From an uncultured Rivibacter sp. (GTDB lineage Bacteria; Pseudomonadota; Gammaproteobacteria; Burkholderiales; Burkholderiaceae): 18,478 nucleotides of DNA. This document shows, piece by piece, positions 7,399 to 15,087 of this stretch. A model generated the notes under the pieces. The model searched no databases. It was not told the DNA's origin and saw only the letters and a list, made by a program, of their open reading frames with translations. Both the position numbers and the translations under genes were made by a program. Position 1 is the stretch's first letter. Each line of letters starts with the position of its first letter. The stretch is taken from assembly GCA_946481025.1 (NCBI GenBank), contig CAMLNA010000090.1, positions 1 to 18,478 of the forward strand. Reading direction: 5' to 3'.

Positions 7399-8754
7399 AT
7401 GATGTCCGGCAACACCATCGACCCGCCCTTCCCCTCGGCCGCGCCGCGCAACACCCGCAGCATCCACGACGCGCCCGGCACTTCCGCACAGGAACACGCC
7501 CGCGTGGCGCCGGGCGACATCGCCGTCGGCGTGGTGATCGGCCGCGCCTCCGAATACTTCGACTTCTTCGTCTACGGCATCGCCTGTGCGCTGGTGTTCC
7601 CGCAGGTGTTCTTCCCGTTCGCCAGCCGGCTCGAGGGCACGCTGTACGCCTTTGCGCTGTTTGCCTTCGCCTTCGTGGTGCGCCCGCTGGGCACGCTGGC
7701 CGGCATGAAGATCCAGCGGCGCTTCGGGCGCGGCACCAAGCTGACCGCGGCGCTGTTCCTGCTCGGCAGCTCGACCGCCGGCATGGCGCTGCTGCCCGGC
7801 TACGCCAGCCTGGGCGCCGCAGCCATCGCGCTGCTGGCGCTGTGCCGCATCGGCCAGGGGCTGGCCATGGGCGCCTCGTGGGACGGCCTGCCGTCGCTGC
7901 TGGCGCTCAACGCGCCGGAAAACCGCCGCGGCTGGTACGCGATGCTCGCGCAGCTGGGCGCGCCGCTGGGCTTCCTGGTGGCCGGCGGGCTGTTCGCCTA
8001 CCTGTGGGGCAGCCTGTCGAGCGCCGACTTCCTCAGCTGGGGCTGGCGCTACCCGTTCTATGCGGCCTTTGCCATCAACGTGGTGGCGCTGTTCGCGCGG
8101 CTGCGGCTGGTGGTCACCCGCGAGTACGAGCAGGAGCTGGCGGCGCATGAGCTGGAGCCTTGCGACGAGCGCGAGCTCTTCCGCAGCCAGGGCGGCAACA
8201 TCCTGATCGGCGCCTTCGCCGCGCTGGCCAGCTACGCCCTCTTCCACATCGTCACGGTGTTCCCGCTGTCGTGGATCACGCTGTATTCGAACCAGGCCGT
8301 CGGCGAGTTCCTCGCGGTGCAGATGGTCGGCGCCTGCCTGGCCGCCGCGGCGATGCCGGTGTCGGGGCTGGTGGCCGACCGCATCGGCCGACGCAGCCTG
8401 CTGGGCCTGCTGGCGCTGCTGATCGCGCTGTTCAGCCTGGCCGCGCCCTGGCTGCTCGACGGCGGCGTGCTGGGCCAGGACCTGTTCATCCTGGTCGGCT
8501 TCGTGCTGCTGGGCCTGTCGTACGGCCAGGCCGCCGGCGCGGTGACGTCCAACTTCGAGCCGCGCCTGCGCTACACCGGCGCCGCGCTCACCTCCGACTT
8601 CGCGTGGCTCTTCGGCGCCGCCTTCGCGCCGCTGGTGGCACTGGGGCTGTCAGCCAGGTTCGGCCTCGTGGCGGTCACGGTGTACCTGCTGTCCGGCTGC
8701 GTGTGCACGCTGCTGGCGCTGCGGGCCAACCGGGCGCTGGCGGCGCGCGACTGA
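7399..8754 (+). CDS. MFS transporter, metabolite:H+ symporter (MHS)-like
   Basis: This is a 451-residue inner-membrane carrier with about twelve hydrophobic helices. After a hydrophilic N-terminal tail of about 40 residues, the first helix carries GRASEYFDFFVYGIACALVFP, which matches the MHS-family signature (EWYDFFLYG...FP) seen in KgtP, ProP, ShiA and citrate carriers. RPLGTLAG and the helix 2-3 loop RRFGRGTKL correspond to the family's RPLG and GRK motifs, although the usual aspartate of motif A is replaced (GMKIQRRFGRG). A second copy of the motif, VADRIGRRSLL, follows helix 8. ATG at 7399 or 7402 is chosen; the TTG at 7321 would read through the FNR box. No Shine-Dalgarno is visible. The substrate cannot be read from sequence. 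An MFS gene beside cyoA is, to my recollection, common in Burkholderiales. Confidence 0.85.
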   Translation: MMSGNTIDPPFPSAAPRNTRSIHDAPGTSAQEHARVAPGDIAVGVVIGRASEYFDFFVYGIACALVFPQVFFPFASRLEGTLYAFALFAFAFVVRPLGTLAGMKIQRRFGRGTKLTAALFLLGSSTAGMALLPGYASLGAAAIALLALCRIGQGLAMGASWDGLPSLLALNAPENRRGWYAMLAQLGAPLGFLVAGGLFAYLWGSLSSADFLSWGWRYPFYAAFAINVVALFARLRLVVTREYEQELAAHELEPCDERELFRSQGGNILIGAFAALASYALFHIVTVFPLSWITLYSNQAVGEFLAVQMVGACLAAAAMPVSGLVADRIGRRSLLGLLALLIALFSLAAPWLLDGGVLGQDLFILVGFVLLGLSYGQAAGAVTSNFEPRLRYTGAALTSDFAWLFGAAFAPLVALGLSARFGLVAVTVYLLSGCVCTLLALRANRALAARD

Positions 8755-8770
8755 AGCCCGCGAGGGGCGC

Positions 8771-9673
8771 TCAGGCCCGCCCGCCGTGGCGGGCCAGGTG
8801 CCGCACCAGCAGGCGCGCCGCGGCCGACAGCCATTCGTCCTCGCGGGAGACGATCACGAACTGCCGCACCGCCCAGGCCTCGTCGAGCGGCCGCATGACC
8901 AGCTGCAGCGACGCCGCCTGGGGTGCCGCCGCCTCGAACGGCAGGATCGCCAGGCCCAGCCCGGCCGCGACGATGCGCGCGGCGGCATCGAGACTCGCGA
9001 CCTGCATGCGGTGGTTCAGGGGCCGCCCCAGCAGCGCGGCCTGGCGGCGCAGCAGGTTGTCGAGCAGGCCGCCGGGCACCACCCCGACCGACACGTGATC
9101 CAGCGTGTCGGCCAACCGGATGCTTTGCCGCTGCGCCAGCGGGTGCGAAGGCGGCATCGCCACGCCCAGGTGGTCGCGACGGTAGGGCCAGGCCTGCAGG
9201 CCGCTCGTGTCCACCGCGTCCCACACCACGCCCAGGTCTGCCGCGCCTTCACGCACCTCGCGCACCACCTGCGCGCCGCCCGATTCGTCGAGGCTCACCC
9301 GCACCGCCTCGTGCTGGTTGATGAAGGCGGCGACGTCGTCGGGCAGCCACTCCGCCAGCGCCGACACGCTGGCCGACACCCGCACGCTGCCCAGCACGCC
9401 GCTGGCGAATTCGCTCAGCTCCGCATGCATGCGCTCCATCGCGCCCAGCACCTCGCGCGCCTGTCGCAGCAGCGTCTGGCCGGCCGCCGTGGGCTCGATG
9501 CCGCGCCGCCCGCGCACCAGCAGCGGCGTGCCCAGCTGCCGCTCGACGGCGCCGATGCGCTTGCTCACGGCGGACGCGACCAGCGACTCGCGCGCGGCGG
9601 CGCGGGCGATGCTGCGCTCCTCGCACACGGCGACGAAAAGGCGCAGCGTCAGAGGATCGAAGTGGCGGGTCAT
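8771..9673 (-). CDS. LysR-family transcriptional regulator
   Basis: This 300-residue protein has an N-terminal winged helix-turn-helix (about residues 6-65; FVAVCEERSIARAAARESLVASAVSKRIGAVERQLGTPLLVR) and a periplasmic-binding-like effector domain from about 92 on, as in LysR regulators. It is divergent from the HMG-CoA-lyase operon, with 202 bases between the start codons, so it probably controls that operon in response to a pathway acid or CoA ester. The start is the ATG at 9671-9673; longer readings run back through a dispersed repeat and are not protein-like. Its 5' leader and Shine-Dalgarno (AGGGTG) lie inside repeat family 2, copy C, which is odd. It converges with the MFS gene, 16 bases apart. 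Confidence 0.92.
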   Translation of the reverse strand: MTRHFDPLTLRLFVAVCEERSIARAAARESLVASAVSKRIGAVERQLGTPLLVRGRRGIEPTAAGQTLLRQAREVLGAMERMHAELSEFASGVLGSVRVSASVSALAEWLPDDVAAFINQHEAVRVSLDESGGAQVVREVREGAADLGVVWDAVDTSGLQAWPYRRDHLGVAMPPSHPLAQRQSIRLADTLDHVSVGVVPGGLLDNLLRRQAALLGRPLNHRMQVASLDAAARIVAAGLGLAILPFEAAAPQAASLQLVMRPLDEAWAVRQFVIVSREDEWLSAAARLLVRHLARHGGRA

Positions 9674-9785
9674 GAGACACCCTGTGTCAACCTGGCTTTC
9701 GCGGGCCGAGCGCCGGGCCGCTCCCAAGCCGGCCCGCATCCCCACGGGGGATCGTCCGGCGTACTCGCCGAACGAGGGGCTGGCA
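9671..9785 (+). repeat. Dispersed repeat, family 2, copy C
   Basis: This element of about 115 bases recurs at 17276-17387 in the same orientation with roughly 85-90 percent identity by eye. Shared landmarks in order are CATGAGAC, CCCTGTGTCAACCTGG, CGAGCGCCGGGCCGCTCCC, AAGCCGGCCCGCATCCCC, GGGGATCGTCCGGCG, and ACGAGGGGC near the end. It contains the inverted pairs CGGGCC/GGCCCG and ATCCCC/GGGGAT. The left end includes the start codon of the LysR gene, so the repeat forms that gene's upstream leader. Confidence 0.85.
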
Positions 9786-9802
9786 ATAAGCGCCGATTGT
9801 GC

Positions 9803-9819
9803 CGTTCCGAACCGGAACG
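9803..9819. promoter_or_regulatory. Candidate LysR operator
   Basis: CGTTCCGAACCGGAACG is a 17-base inverted repeat with perfect 6-base arms (CGTTCC/GGAACG) and a 5-base centre. It contains the T-N11-A arrangement typical of LysR-type boxes. It lies 57 bases before the HMG-CoA-lyase ATG and between that gene and its divergent LysR gene, outside the dispersed repeat. Binding is inferred from position and symmetry. Confidence 0.5.
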
Positions 9820-9875
9820 ATGGCGCTTCCAAAATAACGCTGGCGCCTCGCGAGAGAATGCCTAGAGTTGCGCGC

Positions 9876-10817
9876 ATGACTGCACACCAAACTGCTGCCC
9901 CCCGGCCCGTCACCGTGCGCGAAGTCGGCCTGCGCGACGGGCTGCAGGCCATTGCCCGCACCGTGCCCACCACCATCAAGCGGTTGTGGCTGCAGGAGGC
10001 CTACGACGCCGGCCTGCGCGAGATCGAGGTCGGCTCCTTCGTGCCGCCGCGCCTGCTGCCGCAGCTGGCCGACACCGCCGAGCTGGTGGCCTTCGCGAAG
10101 ACGCTGCCGGGGCTCTTCATCTCGGTGCTGGTGCCCAACCTCAAGGGCGCCGAGCGGGCCCTCGAGTCGGGGGCCGACCTGATGCTGCTGCCGCTGTCGG
10201 CCAGCCATGCGCACAGCCTGGCCAACCTGCGCAAGACGCCTGGCGAGGTGGTGCAGGAGATCGCGGCGATCCGCGCCCTGCGCGACGCCTCGGGCTCGCG
10301 CTGCCTCATCGAGGTGGGCATGAGCACCGCCTTCGGCTGCACGCTGCAGGGGCGGGTGGAGCCGGCCGAGGTGCTGCGGCTCCTGCGCGCGGTGCTCGAT
10401 GCGGGCGCGGACCGCGTCGGCCTGGCCGATACGGTCGGCTATGCCGACCCGGCCATGGTGGCGGCCCTGTTCGAGCAGGCCTTCGCGCTCGCCGGCGACA
10501 GGTTGGCCTGCGGCCACTTCCACGACACGCGCGGCCTGGGCATGGCCAACGTGTACGCCGCCTGGCAGACCGGCGTGCGCCGCTTCGATGCCTGCGTGGG
10601 CGGCATCGGCGGCTGCCCGCATGCACCGGGCGCCAGCGGCAACGTGGCCACCGAAGATGTGGCCTACCTCTTCGCCAGCATGGGCCAGCCCACCGGGCTC
10701 GACTTCAACCGCCTGATCGAGCTGCGCCGGCACATCGCGCAATGGCTCGAAGGCGAGCCGCTGCACGGCAACATCTGGCGTGCCGGCCTGCCGAAGACGC
10801 TGCTGCAGACCGCGTGA
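9876..10817 (+). CDS. HMG-CoA-lyase-family enzyme, possibly (R)-citramalyl-CoA lyase
   Basis: This 313-residue cytoplasmic DRE-TIM metallolyase cleaves a 3-hydroxyacyl-CoA carrying a tertiary alcohol into acetyl-CoA and a keto acid. The catalytic set of human HMG-CoA lyase maps without gaps in spacing: R20/D21 (RDGLQ), E51, metal histidines H214 and H216 (HFHDTRG), C247 (GGCPHAPG) and N256. The usual NE after RDGLQ is AI here, so substrate preference may differ. ATG 9876 is used; an in-frame ATG at 9858 is possible. It is the first gene of an operon with a class III CoA-transferase, 33 bases downstream. In Chloroflexus, (R)-citramalyl-CoA lyase belongs to this family and works with a class III transferase, which is the model I favour. 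True HMG-CoA lyase is the alternative. Confidence 0.85.
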   Translation: MTAHQTAAPRPVTVREVGLRDGLQAIARTVPTTIKRLWLQEAYDAGLREIEVGSFVPPRLLPQLADTAELVAFAKTLPGLFISVLVPNLKGAERALESGADLMLLPLSASHAHSLANLRKTPGEVVQEIAAIRALRDASGSRCLIEVGMSTAFGCTLQGRVEPAEVLRLLRAVLDAGADRVGLADTVGYADPAMVAALFEQAFALAGDRLACGHFHDTRGLGMANVYAAWQTGVRRFDACVGGIGGCPHAPGASGNVATEDVAYLFASMGQPTGLDFNRLIELRRHIAQWLEGEPLHGNIWRAGLPKTLLQTA

Positions 10818-10850
10818 CCCTCTTCAGGAACGACCCAGGACAGACCCTCG

Positions 10851-12056
10851 ATGAACACCCCGACACCCACCGCCCCCCAACCCCTCGCCGGCCTCCGCGT
10901 CGTGGAATTCACCCACATGGTCATGGGCCCCACCTGCGGCATGGTGCTGGCCGACCTGGGCGCCGAGGTCGTGAAGGTCGAGCCGATCGGCGGCGAAGGC
11001 ACGCGCACGCTCCTGGGCGCGGGCGCCGGCTTCTTTCCGATGTTCAACCGCAACAAGAAGAGCATCGAGATCGACCTGCACAGCGAGCCCGGCGCCGAGG
11101 TGGCGCGGCGCCTCGCGGCCAGCGCCGACGTGGTGGTCGAGAACTTCAAGCCCGGCACCATGGCCAAGTACGGTCTCGACTACGCGAGCCTTTCGGCCAT
11201 GAACCCTCGCGTCATCTACGTGAGTCACAAGGGTTTCCTGCCCGGGCCGTACGAGCACCGCACCGCGCTCGACGAGGTGGTGCAGATGATGGGCGGGCTG
11301 GCCTACATGACCGGCCGCCCGGGCGACCCGCTGCGCGCCGGCACCAGCGTGAACGACATCATGGGCGGCCTGTTCGGCGCGATCGGCGCCCTGGGCGCGC
11401 TGATCCAGCGCGGCATCACCGGCCGCGGCATGGAGGTGCAGTCGGCCCTCTACGAGAACAACACCTTCCTGATGGGCCAGCACATGCTGCAGTACGCGAT
11501 GACCGGCAAGCACCCGGCACCCATGCCCGCGCGCGAGAGCCCCTGGGCCATCTACGACGTGTTCACCGTGAAGGACGGCGACCAGATCTTCCTGGCGGCG
11601 GTGAGCGACGCGCAATGGCGCACCTTCTGCGAGGCGCTGGAGCTGCCCGACCTGCTGGCCGAGCCGGCGCTGGCCACCAACAACCAGCGCGTGGCCGAAC
11701 GCCCGCGCCTGCTGGCCACCTTGCGCGAGCGCCTGGCATTGCGCCCGGCCGCCGAGCTGGCCGAGCGCATGGAGCGCGCCGGCCTGCCCTTCGCGCCGAT
11801 CCGCAAGCCGGCCGACCTGCTCGACGACCCGCACCTGCTGGCCACCGGCGCGCTGGCCGACGTGGAGCTGCCCGACGGCGCCAAGGCAGGCCAGACGGTG
11901 AAGACCACGCTGTTCCCGATCACGATGGACGGCGCGCGGCTGCCGGTGCGGCTGCAACCGCCGAAGCGCGGGGCGCACTCGCAGGACCTGCTGCGTTCGC
12001 TGGGCTACGACGACGCCGGCATAGAAGCCCTGCGCCGGTCCGCCGCGGTGGCGTGA
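10851..12056 (+). CDS. Class III CoA-transferase (CaiB/BaiF family)
   Basis: This 401-residue enzyme moves CoA from a donor such as succinyl-CoA or acetyl-CoA onto a carboxylic acid. Family features in order are PLAGLRVVEFTHMVMGPTCG near the N-terminus (11-30), LADLGAEVVKVEP (33-45), the NRNKKSIEIDL block (66-76), the catalytic aspartate D169 (VNDIMGG, the same number as in formyl-CoA transferase), and the FAPIRKPADLLDDPH region near 305-320. Length is normal. The first gene of the operon encodes a CoA-ester lyase, so this enzyme most likely activates the acid that the lyase then splits; (R)-citramalate is the favoured guess. A loose AGGA lies upstream of the ATG. Confidence 0.93.
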   Translation: MNTPTPTAPQPLAGLRVVEFTHMVMGPTCGMVLADLGAEVVKVEPIGGEGTRTLLGAGAGFFPMFNRNKKSIEIDLHSEPGAEVARRLAASADVVVENFKPGTMAKYGLDYASLSAMNPRVIYVSHKGFLPGPYEHRTALDEVVQMMGGLAYMTGRPGDPLRAGTSVNDIMGGLFGAIGALGALIQRGITGRGMEVQSALYENNTFLMGQHMLQYAMTGKHPAPMPARESPWAIYDVFTVKDGDQIFLAAVSDAQWRTFCEALELPDLLAEPALATNNQRVAERPRLLATLRERLALRPAAELAERMERAGLPFAPIRKPADLLDDPHLLATGALADVELPDGAKAGQTVKTTLFPITMDGARLPVRLQPPKRGAHSQDLLRSLGYDDAGIEALRRSAAVA

Positions 12057-12086
12057 GACAAGATCACGGGCCTTTCCAACACCCAC

Positions 12087-12104
12087 AAGGACGGAGACAA
12101 CACG
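12087..12104 (+). promoter_or_regulatory. Strong Shine-Dalgarno of the binding-protein gene
   Basis: The bases before the ATG at 12105 read AAGGACGGAGACAACACG. GGAG with an 8-base spacer is the strongest ribosome binding site in this operon, which fits the need for more of a periplasmic binding protein than of the enzymes. Confidence 0.6.
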
Positions 12105-13091
12105 ATGACCGCTTCCCGCCCCATCACCCGCCGCCACCTGCTCGAAGGGCTGGCCGCATTCGGCGCCCTCGGCGCGGCCCCCTTTGACGCGCTGGCCCAG
12201 GAAAAGACCGTGCGCCTCATCCTGCCCAATGCCACCGGCTCCGGCGTGGACGCCATCACCCGCGGCGCGCAGCCGGCCCTGGGCAAGGCGCTGGGCGCCA
12301 CCGTGGTGGTCGACAACCAGCCGGGAGCCGGCGGCATCGTCGGCCTGCAGGCGCTGGCGCGCTCGGCGCCCGACGGCCACACGCTGGGCGTGGTGTCGAA
12401 CAACGTGGTCATCTTCCCGAGCGTGTACAAGTCGCTGCCGTTCAACATGCCCGGCGACTTCACGCCGATCGCCATCTGCGGCTACACGCCGGTGGTGCTG
12501 GTGGTGAACCCGGCCAAGGTGGCGGCCACCAGTTCGAAGGAGCTGGTGGCGCTGCTGAAGGCGAAAAACGGCGACATGACCTACGCCTCCGGCGGCAACG
12601 GCACGATCCTGCACCTGGCCACCGAGATGTACCTCGACGAGGTGGGCGCCAAGGCGCGCCACATCCCGTACAAGGGCGTGGGGCCGATGGTGACCGACCT
12701 CATCGGCGGCCAGGTGGAGTTCGGCACCGTGTCGCTGCCCAGCGTGCAGGCGCACCTGAAGAGCGGTGCGCTGCGCGCCATCGGCGTGGCGACGCAGCAG
12801 CGCATCGCCGCCGCGCCGGAGATCCCCACCTTCGTGGAGCAGGGCGTGCCCAACTACGTGGTCGAAGCCTGGATCGCCGTGGTGGGCCCCAAGGGCCTGC
12901 CGGCCGCCGAGGTGAAGCGCGTGCACGACGCCGTGGCGGCCGCATTCAATGCCCCCGACGTGAAGGAGCTGATGGCCAGGCAGGGCAACGTCATCAACGT
13001 GAGCAGCACCGAACACGCGCAGCAGTTCTTCAAGACCGAACTCGCCAGGTACGCGGCGCTGGTCAAGAAGGCGGGCGTCGAACTGCAGTGA
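12105..13091 (+). CDS. Bug/TctC-family periplasmic solute-binding protein
   Basis: This 328-residue protein binds a carboxylate in the periplasm. It begins with a signal peptide containing paired arginines (TRRHLLEGLAAF, 8-19), suggesting Tat export, and likely cleavage near DALAQ (29-33). The mature part shows Bug family hallmarks: NQPGAGG (about 67-73), YASGGNGTILHLATEMY (155-171), IPYKG and GQVEFG. Bug proteins usually bind small carboxylic or dicarboxylic acids. No TctA/TctB membrane partner lies beside it, which is usual for the expanded Bug family of Burkholderiales. Sitting between the CoA-transferase and the hydro-lyase, it probably binds the pathway substrate, for uptake or signalling. 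Confidence 0.93.
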   Translation: MTASRPITRRHLLEGLAAFGALGAAPFDALAQEKTVRLILPNATGSGVDAITRGAQPALGKALGATVVVDNQPGAGGIVGLQALARSAPDGHTLGVVSNNVVIFPSVYKSLPFNMPGDFTPIAICGYTPVVLVVNPAKVAATSSKELVALLKAKNGDMTYASGGNGTILHLATEMYLDEVGAKARHIPYKGVGPMVTDLIGGQVEFGTVSLPSVQAHLKSGALRAIGVATQQRIAAAPEIPTFVEQGVPNYVVEAWIAVVGPKGLPAAEVKRVHDAVAAAFNAPDVKELMARQGNVINVSSTEHAQQFFKTELARYAALVKKAGVELQ

Positions 13092-13095
13092 CGCG

Positions 13096-15072
13096 ATGAA
13101 AGCGGTGCTCGACCTCGGCTCGCGCCGCGTGCTCTGGTTGAGCCACGATGCGGCGCTGGTGCGCGAGCAGCTGGCCGGTCGCCAGCTCTCGCGCGACGAG
13201 GCGGGTGCCTTGCGCGACGACGTCTCCACCGACGAGATCTCGCCGCTGCCGGTGATGGTGCACTTCGATGCCACGCTGGGGCGCTACCCCTACACGGGCT
13301 TCACGGCCAGCGGTGAACGGCCCATCGGCCGCGATGCGATCCGCGATGCCGGCATCGAGGTGGTGATGGCCGGGCGGCGCTACGGCAAGGGCAGCTCGCG
13401 CGAGCACAGCGTGGTGGCCGAGCGTGCCGCCGGCGTGCGGCTGGTCATTGCCGAAAGCTTCGAGCGCATCTACCGGCAGAACGCCGACAACGTGGGGCTG
13501 TTCACGTCCACGGACTTCGGGCTGGCCGCACGCATCCGGCGCGGCGAGCCCATCGAGATCGAAGAACTGCTGGCCGGGCGCGATGCGCTGGCTGCGGCCA
13601 TCCTGCGGGCCGGCGGGCTGCTGGCGTACGGGCGCACGAAGCTGCGTGTGGGCGCCGCGCACAAGGCCGCGCCTGCCGCCCCCCCGCAAACGCTGTTCGA
13701 GAAGATCGTGTCGCGCCACACGCTGCCCACCGCCGAGACCCCGGCGCGGCTCGCGCCCGGCGAGGGTGGCTTCGTGCAAGCCGACTGGCGCTTCATCCAC
13801 GAGTACTACACCGGCATGGCCGCCTGGCTGCTGCACCAGCAGTTCGGCGACGCGCTCGCGCTGCACGAGCCGCAGGGCATCGTCAGCTTCGAGGACCACC
13901 TGTCCTACGTGCACGCCAGCCCCGCGCACGTGTCGCAGGGCCTGGTGGGCGGCGTGGCCGCGTTGTCGCGGGCGCACCGCGCCTTCGTCGGCCGCTTCGG
14001 GTTGCGCGACCACGGCTACGTCGAGGCGCTGGAAGCGGGTGACCCGCGCAACCGCGGCTCGGAAGGCATTTCGCACGCGATGATGGCCGAGCGCCACGCG
14101 CTGCCCGGCCAGGTGGTGGCAGGCACCGACTCGCACACGCCGCACAGCGGCGCGCTGGGATGCGTGGCCTTCGGCGTGGGCACCACCGACATGGCCAACG
14201 CCTTCGTCACCGGAGCGGTGCGCATCACGATGCCCGAGGTGCTTCGGGTGGAGCTCGCAGGCGACCTGCCGGCCGGCGTGACGGCCAAGGACGTCGTGCT
14301 GCACCTGCTGGCGCTGCCGGAGATCCGCGCCGGCGCCGGCGTGGGCAAGGTGTTCGAATTCGCGGGCCCGGTGGTGCGGCGCATGGCCACCGACGAGCGC
14401 GCGACGCTCACCAACATGGTGGCCGAGCTGGGCGGCTTCACCGGCATCGTGGAGCCCGACGACGAGACGGTGCGCTTCGTGAAGGAAAGGCGCGGCATCG
14501 ACATCACGCTGGAGCCGTGGATGCGCAGCGACGAGGGCGCGCACTACGCGGCGCGGCTGCCGGTGGACTGCAGCGCCCTGGCGCCGATGGTGGCCCGCCC
14601 TGGCGACCCCGGCAACGGCGTGGCGCTGTCGGCCCTGCGGGCCCCGGTGCGCGTGGACATCGCCTACGGCGGCAGCTGCACCGCCGGCAAGCGCGAGGAC
14701 TTCGACCACTACCACGCGGTGCTCGACTGGGCCGCCCGGCGCGGCCTGCGCGTCGCGCCCGGCGTGAAGCTGTATCTGCAGTTCGGCACGGTGGACGTGC
14801 GCGACTACTGCGAGCACCGGGGCTACCTGGCCGCCTTCGAGGCGGTGGGAGCCGAGCTGCTGCAGCCGGCCTGCGGCGCCTGCGCCAACTGCGGCCCCGG
14901 CTCGTCCACGTCGGGCGAACAGGTCACGGTGAGCGCGATCAACCGCAACTTCCCCGGCCGCTCGGGCCCCGGCCAGGTGTGGCTCGCGAGCCCGCCCACG
15001 GTGGCGGCCAGCGCGATCCTTGGCGAGCTGGGCTCGTTCGAGGACCTGAAGCGCCGCGGCGCGCCGGCCTGA
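13096..15072 (+). CDS. Single-chain aconitase/isopropylmalate-dehydratase-family hydro-lyase, swivel domain first
   Basis: This 658-residue [4Fe-4S] hydro-lyase has a LeuD-like swivel domain in residues 1-190, with DDVSTDEISP (41-50) and the substrate-loop motif RYGKGSSREHS (95-105). A LeuC-like domain follows from about 197, with GTDSHTPHSGALGCVAFGVGTTD (343-365). Cluster cysteines are C528 (YGGSCTAGKRED) and C593/C596 (PACGACANCG), with an extra C599. LeuC and LeuD are normally separate; here the domain order is 4-1-2-3 in one chain, as in the core of AcnB but without its HEAT domain. The start is 4 bases after the binding-protein stop. Context suggests hydration of a short unsaturated acid such as citraconate to (R)-citramalate. 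A role in leucine synthesis is less likely, because no leuA or leuB is nearby. Confidence 0.88.
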   Translation: MKAVLDLGSRRVLWLSHDAALVREQLAGRQLSRDEAGALRDDVSTDEISPLPVMVHFDATLGRYPYTGFTASGERPIGRDAIRDAGIEVVMAGRRYGKGSSREHSVVAERAAGVRLVIAESFERIYRQNADNVGLFTSTDFGLAARIRRGEPIEIEELLAGRDALAAAILRAGGLLAYGRTKLRVGAAHKAAPAAPPQTLFEKIVSRHTLPTAETPARLAPGEGGFVQADWRFIHEYYTGMAAWLLHQQFGDALALHEPQGIVSFEDHLSYVHASPAHVSQGLVGGVAALSRAHRAFVGRFGLRDHGYVEALEAGDPRNRGSEGISHAMMAERHALPGQVVAGTDSHTPHSGALGCVAFGVGTTDMANAFVTGAVRITMPEVLRVELAGDLPAGVTAKDVVLHLLALPEIRAGAGVGKVFEFAGPVVRRMATDERATLTNMVAELGGFTGIVEPDDETVRFVKERRGIDITLEPWMRSDEGAHYAARLPVDCSALAPMVARPGDPGNGVALSALRAPVRVDIAYGGSCTAGKREDFDHYHAVLDWAARRGLRVAPGVKLYLQFGTVDVRDYCEHRGYLAAFEAVGAELLQPACGACANCGPGSSTSGEQVTVSAINRNFPGRSGPGQVWLASPPTVAASAILGELGSFEDLKRRGAPA

Positions 15073-15087
15073 GCGTCTTCAGGCCGG
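15064..15087. terminator. Stem-loop spanning both convergent stop codons
   Basis: CCGGCCTGA (15064-15072) and TCAGGCCGG (15079-15087) form a perfect 9-base stem around the 6-base loop GCGTCT. The arms contain the TGA of the hydro-lyase gene and the complementary TCA stop of the opposing membrane-protein gene. This looks like a bidirectional terminator or 3' end stabiliser between converging transcripts. No T-run follows on either side, so classical intrinsic termination is not certain. Confidence 0.55.

Noticed and set aside
10824..13274. 816-codon minus-strand open frame opposite the CoA-transferase and Bug genes
   Set aside because: It spans two well-identified plus-strand genes and has biased Arg/Gly/His composition with no recognisable domain.
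13096..15072. Leucine-biosynthesis LeuCD fusion
   Set aside because: No leuA or leuB is nearby, and the gene sits with a CoA-transferase, a CoA-ester lyase and a solute-binding protein, which points to catabolism. It is not fully excluded.
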